64,000 bases of DNA. Origin: Papilionanthe hookeriana x Papilionanthe teres. Taxonomy: Eukaryota > Streptophyta > Magnoliopsida > Asparagales > Orchidaceae. The notes beneath the pieces are model-generated. The model had not been told where the DNA came from. It searched no databases and saw nothing but the letters and a program-made list of their open reading frames with translations. This document shows, piece by piece, positions 1 to 10,684 of the stretch. The stretch is from the NCBI GenBank assembly GCA_022702705.1, contig CM040433.1, forward strand, positions 22,660,167-22,724,166. The letters run 5' to 3'. Positions within the stretch are counted from its first letter, which is position 1. The number at the start of each line of letters is the position of its first letter. The position numbers were made by a program, and so were the translations under genes.

Positions 1-784
1 AGATATCTAAGACATTGGGAAGACTGCAGAGTAAGATTGGCAAAACACCTGATAACTGGTTATTTGAAAGGTCAATGTATGTAAGGTTCTGAAACTGCCC
101 AACATAACCAGGAATTCCCCCAGATAAAAGATTATGGCTTATGTCGAATAACTGCATACTTTGCAAGTTTTGGAATGTGGAAGGAACAGTGCCAGTAAGA
201 TAGTTTCTCCCTAGGTTTATTTGAATCAAATTTCTAAGAGACCCAAGGCTTTGAGGGATTTGGCCTTGTAAACGATTGCCATTTAGAGATAATTCTACGA
301 GTGAAGTCAGCTTGCCAAGGCTTGAAGGGATGGGGCCTTCAAGCAGACTATTTTCGAGATAAAGCTGGGTGAGATGACCTAAATATGATAAACTCTCGGG
401 AATAACGCCTTTGATCTGCTTCATTCCACTGAGAACCATCACTTGCAGATGCTGGAGCTTGCCAAGGGAAGGAGAGAGGGTACCTTTCATGTAAAGAGCT
501 TGTCCTACACTTTGTTGAGCCCTTTGAAGCTGCAACCTGATGACCCTTCCAGAATTAGGGTGGCATTCTATGCCCTCCCAAGCCCTACAGCAGTCAACGC
601 CTACCCATGAGGAGAGAATGCCGGTGGTGTCCTTCAATATTCCAGCTTTGAAACTGAGGAGAGCTGCTCTGTCTTCTTGAGAGCAAGATTGGGGTTGAGC
701 AACAAGACATTGTGGGAAGAGAAGAGAGATGAGGAGGAGGAGGAGAAGAGCTGAGTGGTGAAAAAACAAGTTTAAATTCATCAT
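1..784 (-). CDS. Secreted plant leucine-rich-repeat protein, 5' part
   Basis: Reading leftward from the ATG at 784, one frame stays open to the window edge (261 codons), so the C-terminal part is missing. The protein starts with a hydrophobic Leu-rich signal peptide (about residues 1-30). An LRRNT_2 cap follows, with the ALLSFKAGI, SSW and paired-Cys DCC...WEGIEC pattern, and then plant-type repeats of the form L.G.IP.SLG.L..L..L.L..N. This build is that of extracellular LRR proteins (DRT100 or PGIP-like) and of the ectodomain of LRR receptor-like proteins or kinases. Without the C-terminus a transmembrane or kinase domain cannot be excluded. A second ATG lies directly after the first, at 781. 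No intron is visible in this part. It is the only host gene seen in the window. Confidence 0.88.
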   Translation of the reverse strand, partial: MMNLNLFFHHSALLLLLLISLLFPQCLVAQPQSCSQEDRAALLSFKAGILKDTTGILSSWVGVDCCRAWEGIECHPNSGRVIRLQLQRAQQSVGQALYMKGTLSPSLGKLQHLQVMVLSGMKQIKGVIPESLSYLGHLTQLYLENSLLEGPIPSSLGKLTSLVELSLNGNRLQGQIPQSLGSLRNLIQINLGRNYLTGTVPSTFQNLQSMQLFDISHNLLSGGIPGYVGQFQNLTYIDLSNNQLSGVLPILLCSLPNVLDI

Positions 785-940
785 ATTGGAATCTTCAGTA
801 GCTATTTCGGGATTTGGGATGAAACTTGTTCAGTTTTGTAGAGCGAAAAGGTGAAGAAAAGTGTGAGAAGGTTGGTTTCTTAGCGCGAGAAGAATGGTCT
901 GATGATGATGATGGTGGTGATGATTAAGAAATGTAGCAGG

Positions 941-950
941 TATTTATAGT
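941..950 (-). promoter_or_regulatory. TATA box of the LRR gene
   Basis: The minus strand reads ACTATAAATA here, 157 bases upstream of the first ATG. Transcription would be expected to start near 910-915, giving a 5' leader of about 130 bases that is rich in TCA/CAT repeats. The placement fits a plant TATA promoter; the start site itself is inferred. Confidence 0.6.
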
Positions 951-1262
951 GTGTGGGTGGGGATTACAGTTTAATTTTGTTTAATTTCCTTCACATGATC
1001 TTTTGTGACCTGGGAGCCTTCACACACTCGCAGGTATCATTATACCCTTCGAACGTTGGAGCGTTTGGAGTTTGAATTTCTTTCTGTTAGCCCCAATTTT
1101 ACAAATCTTTTGAGAGAAGCAGGAAAAAATTATTTTCCTTGTTCTTTACTTACTCAGTAGTGTGTTGATCAAGATTTTCTATTGGTATTTTTAAAAAAAA
1201 AATTTTGTTGACTTGTTATAGTGAACTTTTATTCTGAGCAACAACATTCAAATTTCAAACTT

Positions 1263-1302
<40 letters not shown>

Positions 1303-1990
1303 CAATATTAGGAAAAATTGGATAATAATGACCTTTGTTTACTTTTTGATTGAAACAGAACATGTTGATTATTTTTATATTCCCACTATTGATAGAACGA
1401 AGTTTTGTCCTTTTCATTGTTGTCCTTTTTTGCTAGAGTCATTGGTGTTCTGTCATTTGAGATTTCATAATTTATGTGGGTTAAGATGATCATGTTTATC
1501 CCTGTGGTGTTTGACATTTTATCATTCATCAATGAATATATTATATACGGTCATTATCTATCTTAATGTTTCAATAATATATCATTGACCAAGTCTTATT
1601 GAATATAAAAAACCAAATAGTGTGTTCTAAAACTTATTATGTGCATATATTTGAGTCATTTCAAAACCTTTTTCATATCACAGTTGATCGTTGATTGAGC
1701 CTTACTGATGATCAATCCTTTTTGTGTCATAATTAAACATTTTTCGAACATATATGAATATTTGTTTAAACCGTACTCCAATTTATATTTTTGGTTATAT
1801 TAGAATGTGTTCGACATTTTTCAAACACGGCTCATAAAATTTGAATATCACTTGATCTTGGTTTGAACATTGCTTAAATGCTTGTTCAAGTATTTGTGGC
1901 ATTTTATGCTAACCAACTATTTATGAAACTGAACAAATTATGAACATTATTATGCTATATTGAGGAGATTGAAAATAAAAATTGGAATAT
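951..1990. other. AT-rich intergenic DNA upstream of the LRR gene
   Basis: No supported coding sequence was seen. The stretch holds an (AT)n run and AT-rich sequence. It is bounded on the right by the T run that marks the 3' end of the minus-strand LINE. Confidence 0.5.
1266..1300. repeat. (AT)n microsatellite
   Basis: A pure AT dinucleotide run of about 17 units. The short Ile-Tyr reading frames across it are artefacts of the repeat. Confidence 0.95.
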
Positions 1991-2288
1991 ATTTTTTTTT
2001 AGTTGAAGGAGGCTATTGCTCCTTAGGCGTTTCATCAAAATAACAAAGAAAAATCTCGGGAAAGAGGTTCTATCTAAACACCAAAAAGAAAAAAGAGAAA
2101 AAAAATAATACAACTCACTCAAGAAACGATAATATAAGGTCCTCTTTCCGAAAAAAAAAATACATCATAAAAAAATAAAAAATACAATGACGACACAAAA
2201 GCTAAACGACAAAGCATCACAAAACAAACTAAAACAACAAAAATAGAAAAACAAATTAAAAAAATAAACAATCAGAATAAACAATATG

Positions 2289-3769
2289 TCATAATTCAGT
2301 AGGAACAAAGTGAAAAATCCAAGTATCATGAAGCTTCAAACTCCATTTGGCAGACCAATGTGCAGCTTTGTTGCCATTTCTCTTAATATGCGACCATTTG
2401 ATGATCAAATCTCTGGAAAAATAACGAATCAATTTCATTTGAGTAGCAATACTCCAATGGTACGTTTCCTGCAAATAAACAACACTTCCAAAGAATTAAA
2501 GAATAGATTCCAATTCAATGAATTTCCATCCGTTAAAACGAGCTATAAGAAGACCATAAACTATATCATCGGCTTTTGCAACCAGAGGGGAGATAGAAAA
2601 AGATCTAGCAGCGAACCAACAACAAATAAGGACGACATAATCGCAACAAATACCTCCAATGCTAGCAGCATTATCCTTCCAACAACCATCCACATTAATT
2701 TTTATAAAAGGGGGGCAAGGCTTGCACCAATGCACCATAGAATCCTTATTAACATACTGCCCAACATTAAAACCAAGAAGTTGCAGCACATGAAGCAGAG
2801 AAGAATTAAATCCTTTTTTCGAGCTAGATAAAAATTTCAAACTTTTTAAAAGATAATTAAGAATAAGGTGAAAAGTAAGATTCTGATTTGGAGCAACATT
2901 ATTAAATTTAGCATTATTATGAGTGATCCAAATGAACCAAAGAATGACAGCAGGTATAGAGGCAATAAAACCTTTTTCAACCGTCCTCCAATGATTTAAT
3001 AAATCAAAAATAGAATTATACTCTAAAAAAGTGATGTTGAGTTTAAAAAACTCAATACATCTAATCCACACATTAATAACAAAAGGACATCACATAAAGA
3101 GATGATTTATAGTTTCTAAGTTGCAATTGCATAAGATGCATTTAGAGGCCATTCTTAAACCTTTCATTTTGAGAATATCGTCAGTAGGGATGATATTATG
3201 CAGAATCCTCCAATTAAAGAAAGAAATAGAAAGCTTCAACCAAGCATTCAAAGCCATTGACAATTAATGCCCTGAGGGCAAAAAATAGCTTTATCAAAGC
3301 ACTTAGAACTAGAATCACCCAACTTACTCTTAAGCAAAGCTTTATCAGGCTTATCATTTAAAATATGAATGTTGTTAATAATGCCAACATCATGTAAACT
3401 CACCAAAGATAAAAGCCTCCTTAAATACCAAGCATTATCCAGCCATAAATCCCTAACAGTAATAGTAATGTCAGCCGGCCCACCATAAAGGTTAGCCAAA
3501 CAACCTTTCCCTATCCAGTCATCATACCAAAAGGAGCAGTTACCGTTACCAACATCCCAAAAAATAAACTCCTCAGTAATCCGGGCCACATTAAGCATAG
3601 CACGCCAAGTAGGAGAGTCACCTTTCTTAAAAGTAATAGCTAAAGGATGAGAATTGCCACAATATTTAGAAAACATAAAAGAAGCCCACAAAGAATTATT
3701 CTGATGAAAATGATAACAAAGCTTCATATTACTAATGGTAATGGAGTCAGAAAGACTTCTGACTCCCAA
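2289..3769 (-). pseudogene. LINE ORF2 C-terminal part: zf-RVT and RNase H
   Basis: The minus-strand frame 3769-3248 carries sequence typical of the region before zf-RVT (TWRAMLNVA, FWDVGNGN, FWYDDWIG). It then shifts frame into the cysteine-rich zf-RVT segment near 3240-3060 (KCILCNCN...NHLF). The RVT_3-type RNase H follows, with INVDGCWKDNAASIGGI near 2700 and a C-terminal WSHIKRNGNKAAHWSAK near 2370. The last frame stops at 2289. At least two frameshifts and a stop near 2480 break it. RNase H is typical of some plant L1 lineages and would remove RNA during reverse transcription. Confidence 0.75.
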
Positions 3770-3779
3770 ACCATTTTTA

Positions 3780-4950
3780 TCAGTAGGTTGACATAATTTT
3801 TTCTAGCTCATCCAGTGAGTTTTAAAATGTTTTTTACCTTCCCATAAAAACTTATTAAAAAGACATTCAATCTTTTTAATAATGGTCACGGGCATATTCA
3901 TAATCTGAAGAGAATAGAGAGATAGAGAAGTAAGAATGCTTTTAAGAATAGTAAGGCGGCCACCAAAGGAGAGAAAATGATTCTCCTAAGAAAATAACTT
4001 ACTCTTAATCTTATCAATCAAATTTAAGAAGAGAGAAGAACGGTTCCTTCCTTTATTCAAATTAAAACCAAGATAGGATAAAGGAAGGGAAGCTGAATGA
4101 CAGCTAGTATAGTCAGCAATCCATAATTTGGAAGAGATAGAAACTTTCTTAGAACAATAAAAAGAACACTTTGAAGCACTAAACTGTAAACCATAAACCT
4201 CTTGAAAATGATGAAGTAGACTCCAAACTTTTTTAATAGAAGATTCCAACCATTCTTGTAAAACTCCAGTAGCAATAAGAATGTCCATAATAAATTCCCA
4301 TCTAATCGAATCAAAAGCCTTCTGAATATCCATCTTAAACATAATATTACCACCTCTACTATTCCTATCAATATCTAATAAAAGCTCTTGCACAATGAGT
4401 GCATTATCACAAATATTTCTACCTTTTAGAAAGGCAGATTGATTAGTAATAATCAAATCAATCATAGGTTGCAAGCGATTAACCACAATTTTAGAAATAA
4501 TCTTAGAGAGTACAAAAATAAAACAAATAGGCCGGAAAGCATCCCAAGTATGAGCATTAGAACTCTTGGGAATAAGGACAATGTTAGAAGATTTGAAATT
4601 TTAGGTAAATCTTTACCTTTAAAGAAATCTTGTACATTATCACAAACCTCATGATGAATAACATTCCAACCATTCTTGTAAAACTCCACATTAAAGCCGT
4701 CAGGCCCAACAACTTTACCACCTTCCATGAGATTAACAACCTGCTTAATTTCATGTGTACTAGGAACACAAGTAAGCTCAGAGTTGTTAATAATAGGAGA
4801 ATTCATATAAGCCGTGGAATCAATAGCAGAAAGATAACCATTTTTCTCATTAAAGAAATTGGTAAAATAAGAAATTCCATCATGCTATCTCATCAGGATT
4901 AGTTAGGATAGATCCATTTTCTTTACAAATTTTGGATATCTAATTTGCTT
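3780..4950 (-). pseudogene. LINE ORF2 reverse transcriptase, catalytic core deleted
   Basis: The N-terminal RT part is readable at 4806-4600 (GPDGFNVEFYKNGW) and from 4486 (NQSAFLKGRNICDNALIVQE, then FKMDIQKAFDSIRWEF). The sequence then jumps at about 4268-4243 to the thumb region (GLQFSASKCSFY, LPLSYLGFNL). The segment that should hold the FADD/YADD catalytic residues and the RQGDPLSP motif is absent. The junction carries a 26-base copy of sequence from 4663-4688. The product could not have been an active RT. Confidence 0.8.
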
Positions 4951-5044
4951 GTTTTTTGTTCTTGATACAAGCATGAAAGAATTTATTATTTCTATCACCA
5001 TTTAAAAAACTAAGATTAGAAGCTTTTTGAGCATAAAAAGTTTC

Positions 5045-6029
5045 TTACATAGCAATAATATCCAACCATTTCTGTTGGCCCTGAAGAAGGGAATATTCAT
5101 CAATATCATTGTTAGCATAAGCAGCTTCTAGATTTTTAACATTTCCTTCCTCAATTTCAATATTCTTATGGAGATTACCAAATGTATGCCAGTTCCAATA
5201 TTTGAGCACTTTAGCAAAATTCCTATGTAACATCCACAACTTATACCCTGCAGATCCTATAAGATCAAGTTTCCAATTATCACGAAGTAAATCATTATAA
5301 GTAGGGTGAAGAAGCCACATATGAAAAAACTTGAATTGATAATTAATAACAGAAGTAGGATTGTTGATTTTCAAAAGAATAGGAGCATGATCCGAAGCAG
5401 TAATAGATAAATGATTCACTCTATAAGGAGAAAATAGACTCAACCAATCAGAATTAGCAACAAATCTATCTAAACGTTCAAAAACTTTCCCACGATGCCA
5501 AGTGAAAGGGTTACCACTGAAACCTAAATCAAACAGACTTAAATCAAAAAGTAAATCATTAAAGTCATTAATAAGCCTCAAATTGGGTGTACAACCCCCA
5601 CGCTTCTCTGAAACAGAAGAAAGCATATTAAAATCACCACTCATGAGCCAAGCTTCATTAGCTGGGTTAATTGTCATCATAACATGCCAAAGATCAGCCT
5701 AAGTCATCTTGTTACAACCGGCATAAATAATAGTAAACAAAAAAGATTAATTAAGAAAATGAAGCCTTAAATGAAGTAATTGCTGGTGATTAATATTAAT
5801 ATCAACTTGAATAGAATTCTTCCAAAGAAACCAAATCTTATTATTAAGATTAACACAATAATTGAAATTACTAAATTTTCTTAAGTAAAAAGCATTATTC
5901 CTTTTAGCAACAAGAGGTTCCAAAATACCAAAAAAGTTTAGTTTGTAAGACCGAACTAAATTTTTAAGACGATTAGAAGTGCAAGATTTAGCAATACCTC
6001 TCACATTCCAAATCAAAGTATTAAACTTC
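5045..6029 (-). pseudogene. LINE ORF2 N-terminal endonuclease
   Basis: Two frames read an apurinic-type endonuclease (exonuclease-endonuclease-phosphatase fold). The start, near 6029, gives the IWNVRGI motif. After a frameshift near 5750-5690 the rest follows, with SGDFNMLSSVSEKRGG, NPFTWHRG, RLDRFVANSDW and the C-terminal TASDHAPILL, which holds the conserved SDH catalytic motif. This domain nicks the target site in LINE retrotransposition. The frame ends at a TAG near 5045. Confidence 0.8.
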
Positions 6030-7007
6030 ATAAAAAATAGATTTAACCCGGGTAGTAAGAAAATCATTTTGGTGAAAAAGTTTATCTGCTTCTTTATCAA
6101 TACACGCTAAAGTATTGGCAATAGGGTTGACATAGCTTACCTCTTGATTTCCTCTAAACTTTCTTTTCTTTGAAGATTTTTGGATCATCCAGCCTTCATC
6201 AAGTTCAAGAAGGTTAGGGCCAAGAGATTCAAGAATAGAGTTATTAGAATAAACAACCAACTGTTTATCCAGTTCTTGAACATCAACAACATGATGAATA
6301 GGACGCTCAACAAACATCTGGGGCGTATTAGCAATCGAATTGATACCATTAGCTTTTAAAGACAGTGAGACAGTTAGATTTCAGAATAAAAAATAAAAGG
6401 ATCCATCATACTGTTTCTTATCATGGCATGAGAAGAATCCTTAATAGGAGCAGATTCATAAATTAAAATAAGCGAGTTATCAATCATGTTCTCATTAACA
6501 GAATTAGACTGGGGAGAATCATGATTAAAAGAATCATTCAAAATAATATTATCATCCTTTTTGGAAGAATGTAAAGAAGTCATAATTTCAATATCAGATT
6601 TCATATGTAGATTATTAGCCTTAGGAATGTTTTTATTTTGACGTAATTGAGGGTGAGAAAAGCAATGAGAGAATAAATGACCAAAAATTTTACAGTGAGA
6701 ACAATAATGAGGAACAAATTCCGGTTCGATTTTCTGCCAGTAACCATCACAAGAATCCTCTAACCATATCGAGTTAGGAAATGTCAAAGTGACATCGCAT
6801 TCTACCAAGATTCGTGCCAGACCAGACCTATAATGATCAGTAGAGCAACATCAATAGTAAGAGGTTTCCCGAAAATGTCACCTAAAGAATAAAGAACTTT
6901 AGGATTAAATAATTGGAGCTTGAGTCCTGGTAATCGAATCCATATGAGAACAATAGGAGATTCTACCAATGGATTAAAACTAGGAGTCCATCGAGAAAGG
7001 AAAGTCT
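6021..7007 (-). pseudogene. LINE ORF1 remnant: DUF4283 and CCHC zinc knuckle
   Basis: The right end translates as FNPLVESPIVLI.IRLPGL, the core of the DUF4283 domain found at the N-terminus of plant LINE ORF1 proteins. A zinc knuckle CSHCKIFGHLFSHC (C-X2-C-X4-H-X4-C) follows near 6690. The frame stops at 6374, and another frame (6317-6021) carries the low-complexity tail up to the ORF2 start. The N-terminal part of DUF4283 is missing at the truncation near 7007. ORF1 proteins bind LINE RNA. Confidence 0.72.
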
Positions 7008-7058
7008 CCTATTGTTCTCATATGGATTTCCAAGATCAACTGATGGATTAAAACTAGG
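6936..7058. repeat. Inverted and direct repeats at the LINE/gypsy junction
   Basis: A 24-base segment at about 6940-6963 reappears as its reverse complement at about 7005-7028, with about 40 bases between. A 15-base piece (GGATTAAAACTAGG) is present as a direct repeat near 6972 and 7044. The second copy runs straight into the gypsy RT sequence. The pattern looks like filler DNA made by copying nearby sequence during break repair. Confidence 0.75.
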
Positions 7059-9083
7059 GCATAAAATTTCGGAAAAAGGCATGGAAGTGGAGCCTGCAAA
7101 AATTCAAGTTATAGCTAAATTACCGCCTCCAACTACGGTAAAAGGGGTAATAAGTTTTCTTGGACATGCTGGATTCTACAGACGCTATATAAAAGATTTT
7201 TCAAAAATTACTAAACCTCTATGCCAACTTCTCGAAAAGCACAAGAAATTTGAATTTACAATCGAATGCTCGAATGCTTTTGAACTCTTAAAAGAAAAAT
7301 TAATTACAACACCTATAATAGTTTCACCTAGCCGGGAGAAACCATTTAAGCTTATGTGTGATGCTAGTGATTATCTTTGTAGGAGCGGTTCTTGGCAAAG
7401 ATATGAAAAGATTTTTAAAGTTATATATTATGCTTAGTAAAACTCTAAATGATGCTTGAAATAAATTATACGATTCTGAGAAAGAGAATTATTAGCGGTA
7501 GTATATGGTTTTAATAAATTTAGACCTTATCCGATTGAAACAAAATGTATCGTGCATACGATCATTCTGCTATCAAATATTTAATGCAAAAGAAAGATTC
7601 CAAACCAAGATTAATTAGATGGATGTTATTAATGCAAGAATTCGATTTTGAGATCGTTAATAAGAAAGAAGCTGATAATCGAATTGCGGATCATTTATCA
7701 AGATTAGAAAATCATGAATTATCCGATATTAAAAATGAAATTATAGACGATTTTCTCGATGAACATTTATATAATATCAATGAGTGGAAAATACCATGGT
7801 ATGTCGATATAGTAAACTATATAGTTAGTAATATTTTACCACCTATGCTAACTTTGCAACAACAGAAAAAATTCATCCATGATACGAAAACCTATTTTTG
7901 GGATGAACCATATTTATATAAGCAATGTAAGGATTTAATTATTAGAAGATGTGTACCTTATGAAGAAACGGAACCAATTATTCAAAAATGTCATGATTCT
8001 GATTTTGGAGGACATTTTGGGACTGATAAATTTGCTTATAAGATTCTACAATCTTAATTTTACTGGCCTACTCTATTTAGAGATGTATATAGATATATTA
8101 AAGCTTGCGATAAATGTCAAAGAGTAGGAAATATATCTAGAAAAAACGAAATGCCTCTGAATTTTATATTAGAAGTTGAAATTTTTGATGTTTGGGGATT
8201 AGATTTTATGGGACCTTTTATTCCTTCATTTGGAAACTCATATATATTAGTAGTTGTTGATTATGTTTCCAAATGGATTGAGGCACAAGCTTTACCTAGG
8301 TGTGATGCTAAGAGTGTTTCAAAATTTCGATGAAAAATATTTTTACTAGATTTGGAATGCCGAGAGTGATTATCAGCGACGGAGGAACTCATTTTAGAAA
8401 TAAATACATTCACAAACTAGTAGAAAATACAATATTACTAATAAGATATCCACTGCTTATCATCCACAGACTAGCGGATTAGCTGAAGTATCTAATCGTG
8501 AGATTAAACGTATTTTAGAAAAATCTGTAAACCCAAATAGGTTAGATTGGTCTATTAGATTAGACAATCGCATTATGGGCTTATAGAATCGCTTATAAAA
8601 CTCGATTGGAATGACTCCTTACGAGCTTATATATGGAAAAACATGCCACTTACCGGTTGAATTAGAACATAAAGTATATTGGGCGATTAAAGAATTTAAT
8701 TATAATAAGAAGGAAAGTCTGGTGAGAAAAGATTGCTGCAATTAAATGAATTAGAAGAATTAAGAAATGAATCATATGATAATGATCGGATTTATAAAGA
8801 AAAGATGAAATTATGGCATGATCGGAAGATTAATCGGAGAAATTTTGAACCGGGACAGGAAGTTTTGCTATATGATACTAGATTGAAATTATTTCCTGGA
8901 AAATTGAAGTCTCGATGGTTAGGACCTTTCACCATAACTTAAATATTTTCATACGGAACTGTAGAAATCGAAGATCCAAAAACTGGACATAAATTTAAAG
9001 TTAATGGACATAGATTAAAACCATATTTTGAAGGTATAAGACCTAACTATAAAGAGGTTTTAATGCTTAGTCGACCTGATTAA
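7055..9083 (+). pseudogene. Element B pol remnant: RT end, RNase H, integrase, GPY module
   Basis: The sequence starts just after the RT catalytic motif (LGHKISEKGME, then FLGHAGFYRRYIKDFSKI). It continues through RNase H (near 7340-7700, ending in RIADHLSRL), the integrase HHCC zinc finger (CHDSDFGGHF...CDKCQ), the DDE core (LDFMGPF, SDGGTHF) and the C-terminal GPY/F module (RWLGPFTIT). Breaks include a stop at 7435, an in-frame TAA at 8055-8057 just before FYWP, a frameshift near 8330, several small shifts at 8400-8740 and a stop near 8941. The normal end is the TAA at 9081-9083. Integrase inserts the element cDNA; this copy is dead. Confidence 0.85.
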
Positions 9084-9099
9084 TAATTGAAATTAGGTC

Positions 9100-9146
9100 G
9101 GGCTGATGACGTTAAACCAAGCGCTTTATGGGAGGCAACCCATATT
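9100..9146 (+). promoter_or_regulatory. Conserved 45-bp post-pol block (element B)
   Basis: The core reads TTAAACCAAGCGCTTTATGG, followed by GAGGCAACCCAT. The same block lies just after pol in elements A (27851-27895) and E (56315-56359, minus), where flanking sequence is much less alike. It contains the palindrome AAGCGCTT and a small ATGGG/CCCAT stem. A role in expressing the downstream ORF (splicing or translation) is only a guess. Confidence 0.6.
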
Positions 9147-9286
9147 AGTTATCTATTTTTATTGTATCTTAAATATTATTGAAACTTTACTACTCAATTA
9201 TTATTAAGAATCATCACATATTCGTACCATTATGATGAGAAAAGAAATTATTTGATTTAGAGCGAAATTGGACATTATTTTGGAAT

Positions 9287-9395
9287 CTCGCCGACGGCGA
9301 GATCGATACTCGCTGACAGCGAGGTTCGCGCCTAAATTAAATTCAGTTTATTTATCGAGCTCGCTGACAGCGAGAAACGTCTCGCCGATAGTGAG
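9287..9395. repeat. Palindrome array, CTCGC-N5-GCGAG type (4 units)
   Basis: Units start at 9287, 9309, 9360 and 9381, in two pairs with 22- and 21-base spacing. Stems are CTCGC/GCGAG and loops vary (CGACG, TGACA, CGATA). The array lies between pol and the first env-region ORF. Confidence 0.85.
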
Positions 9396-9528
9396 GAAGT
9401 TATAAAGATGAGTTATTTATAATTTGAATGCCGATTTGGACGGTTTTAACACCAATTCCTTAGTGAAAACCCATTCTTAAATCATTCTAGATCTGCCTTC
9501 TTCACTAGAATTTATTCCATTCACCATA

Positions 9529-10684
9529 ATGGCCTCCAAATTCTTAGATTTCTCTAATTCTGGAGTGTTTAACAGGAGGAAATTTGTGAGTGCGGAAGCG
9601 TAGCGGATCTTCAACAAGGTTTTGGTAAAAAAAAGAGTTATCAAGGAACGGGGATTTGTTAATCAAGGATTAGAGAATTCCACTACGAAGATAGAAGAAA
9701 CGATTGCGCAGCGACACTGGGAGGTATTTTGTTACACTACGTCTGCTGTTGTTATTCCAGTTGTGAAAGAATTCTACTCTAACTTACATGCGATCAACAA
9801 TGGGAATGTCTACGTCCGAGGAAGATGGGTGACGTTTACTCCATCAAGAGTAAATGAATTATTCTCTATAGAAAACACCCCGGTATGTCACTATTCAAAT
9901 TTTGTGCCTTCTCGATATAATATGAATGAGATATTTCGATATCCGAGCGATGAACCGGAAGATTGGGAAATGCGTGAAGACGGGTATGTTAGTTTCTCTG
10001 CATCACTTTTGAATCTCGTCTCAAAGCAGCGACACTTTTTCATCTCATCTAAATTGTTACCTACTATGAGGGTAAACAAGGTTTCGAAGGAATGCGCTAT
10101 ATTGAATTATTGTATTAAAAATGGATTGCTATTGATGTTGGATCAATAATTGTTAAGTACGCATTGGGTTTAATTGTGCATGGGTCGGTTCACGGACTAG
10201 GACACCCATCTACTATTTTTGCATTATGCGATCGATGTCAGGTTTCTTATGAAGCTTGGGAAAAGGTTCTGTTACCTTGGAAGCCGCTTGATCCTACGGA
10301 TATGTTCCTTACTTTGGACGATAATGAAGAAATTACATTTATCTCCGATAGAGCTTCACGAGAATAATCCTATAGCAAGGCCTATTTCAGATAAAACGGA
10401 GTTACTTATGAAGAAAATTAAAGGAATGGAGAAAGAACTGTAGAAAGTGAGAGATTCAATCGACAATATATCTAATTTATTTGATCACATTGACTGGAGG
10501 ATGAAGGAACACTTTGATCATTCTGGACACTTGGAAGCTAGCTTTCTTCATTTGCGAGACGGAAGGGTTGGATCATTGAAGAATGCCGCCGGAGTTTCCC
10601 TTCGAGCCTTTCTATAACTTATTTGTGCATCATCGTCATATCGGAAATATCAGAGAAGATGAAGATTCTGACATTGAAAAGTAG
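9529..10684 (+). pseudogene. Element B env-region ORF 1 (putative plant transposon protein domain)
   Basis: The ATG at 9529 opens a frame with a TAG at 9601-9603; it then runs to a TAA at 10147 and needs frame changes to reach the natural stop at 10682-10684. The N-terminal domain (IPVVKEFYSNL, VYVRGRWVTFTPSRVNELF, FFISSKLLP) matches the domain in A's 29611 ORF and is typical of ORFs between pol and the PPT in Athila-type elements. The C-terminal third is a predicted coiled coil (MKKIKGMEKEL, FDHIDWRMKEHFDH) with an acidic end (EDEDSDIEK). The tail resembles the separate small ORF of element A at 28464. Function is unknown; an envelope role is often proposed but nothing here shows one. Confidence 0.72.

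Larger units (their letters stand above)
1991..7010 (-). mobile_element. LINE (L1-type non-LTR retrotransposon), 5'-truncated and broken
   Basis: On the minus strand the order is ORF1 (DUF4283 part plus CCHC knuckle), ORF2 endonuclease, reverse transcriptase, zf-RVT and RNase H, which is the layout of plant L1-type LINEs with an RNase H domain. The 3' end is marked by a T run on the plus strand at 1992-2000 (the poly-A tail). The left part of ORF1 is missing because the element is cut near 7010 inside DUF4283, where gypsy element B begins. No target-site duplication can be recovered because the 5' end is lost. Stops, frameshifts and an RT deletion make it inactive. Confidence 0.85.

Noticed and set aside
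1229..1489. Short frames across the (AT)n run near the LRR gene
   Set aside because: They are made of Ile-Tyr repeats from the microsatellite and lack any other support.
2310..2831. 173-codon plus-strand frame opposite the LINE RNase H
   Set aside because: It is antisense to a recognisable RNase H and zf-RVT region and has no domain of its own.
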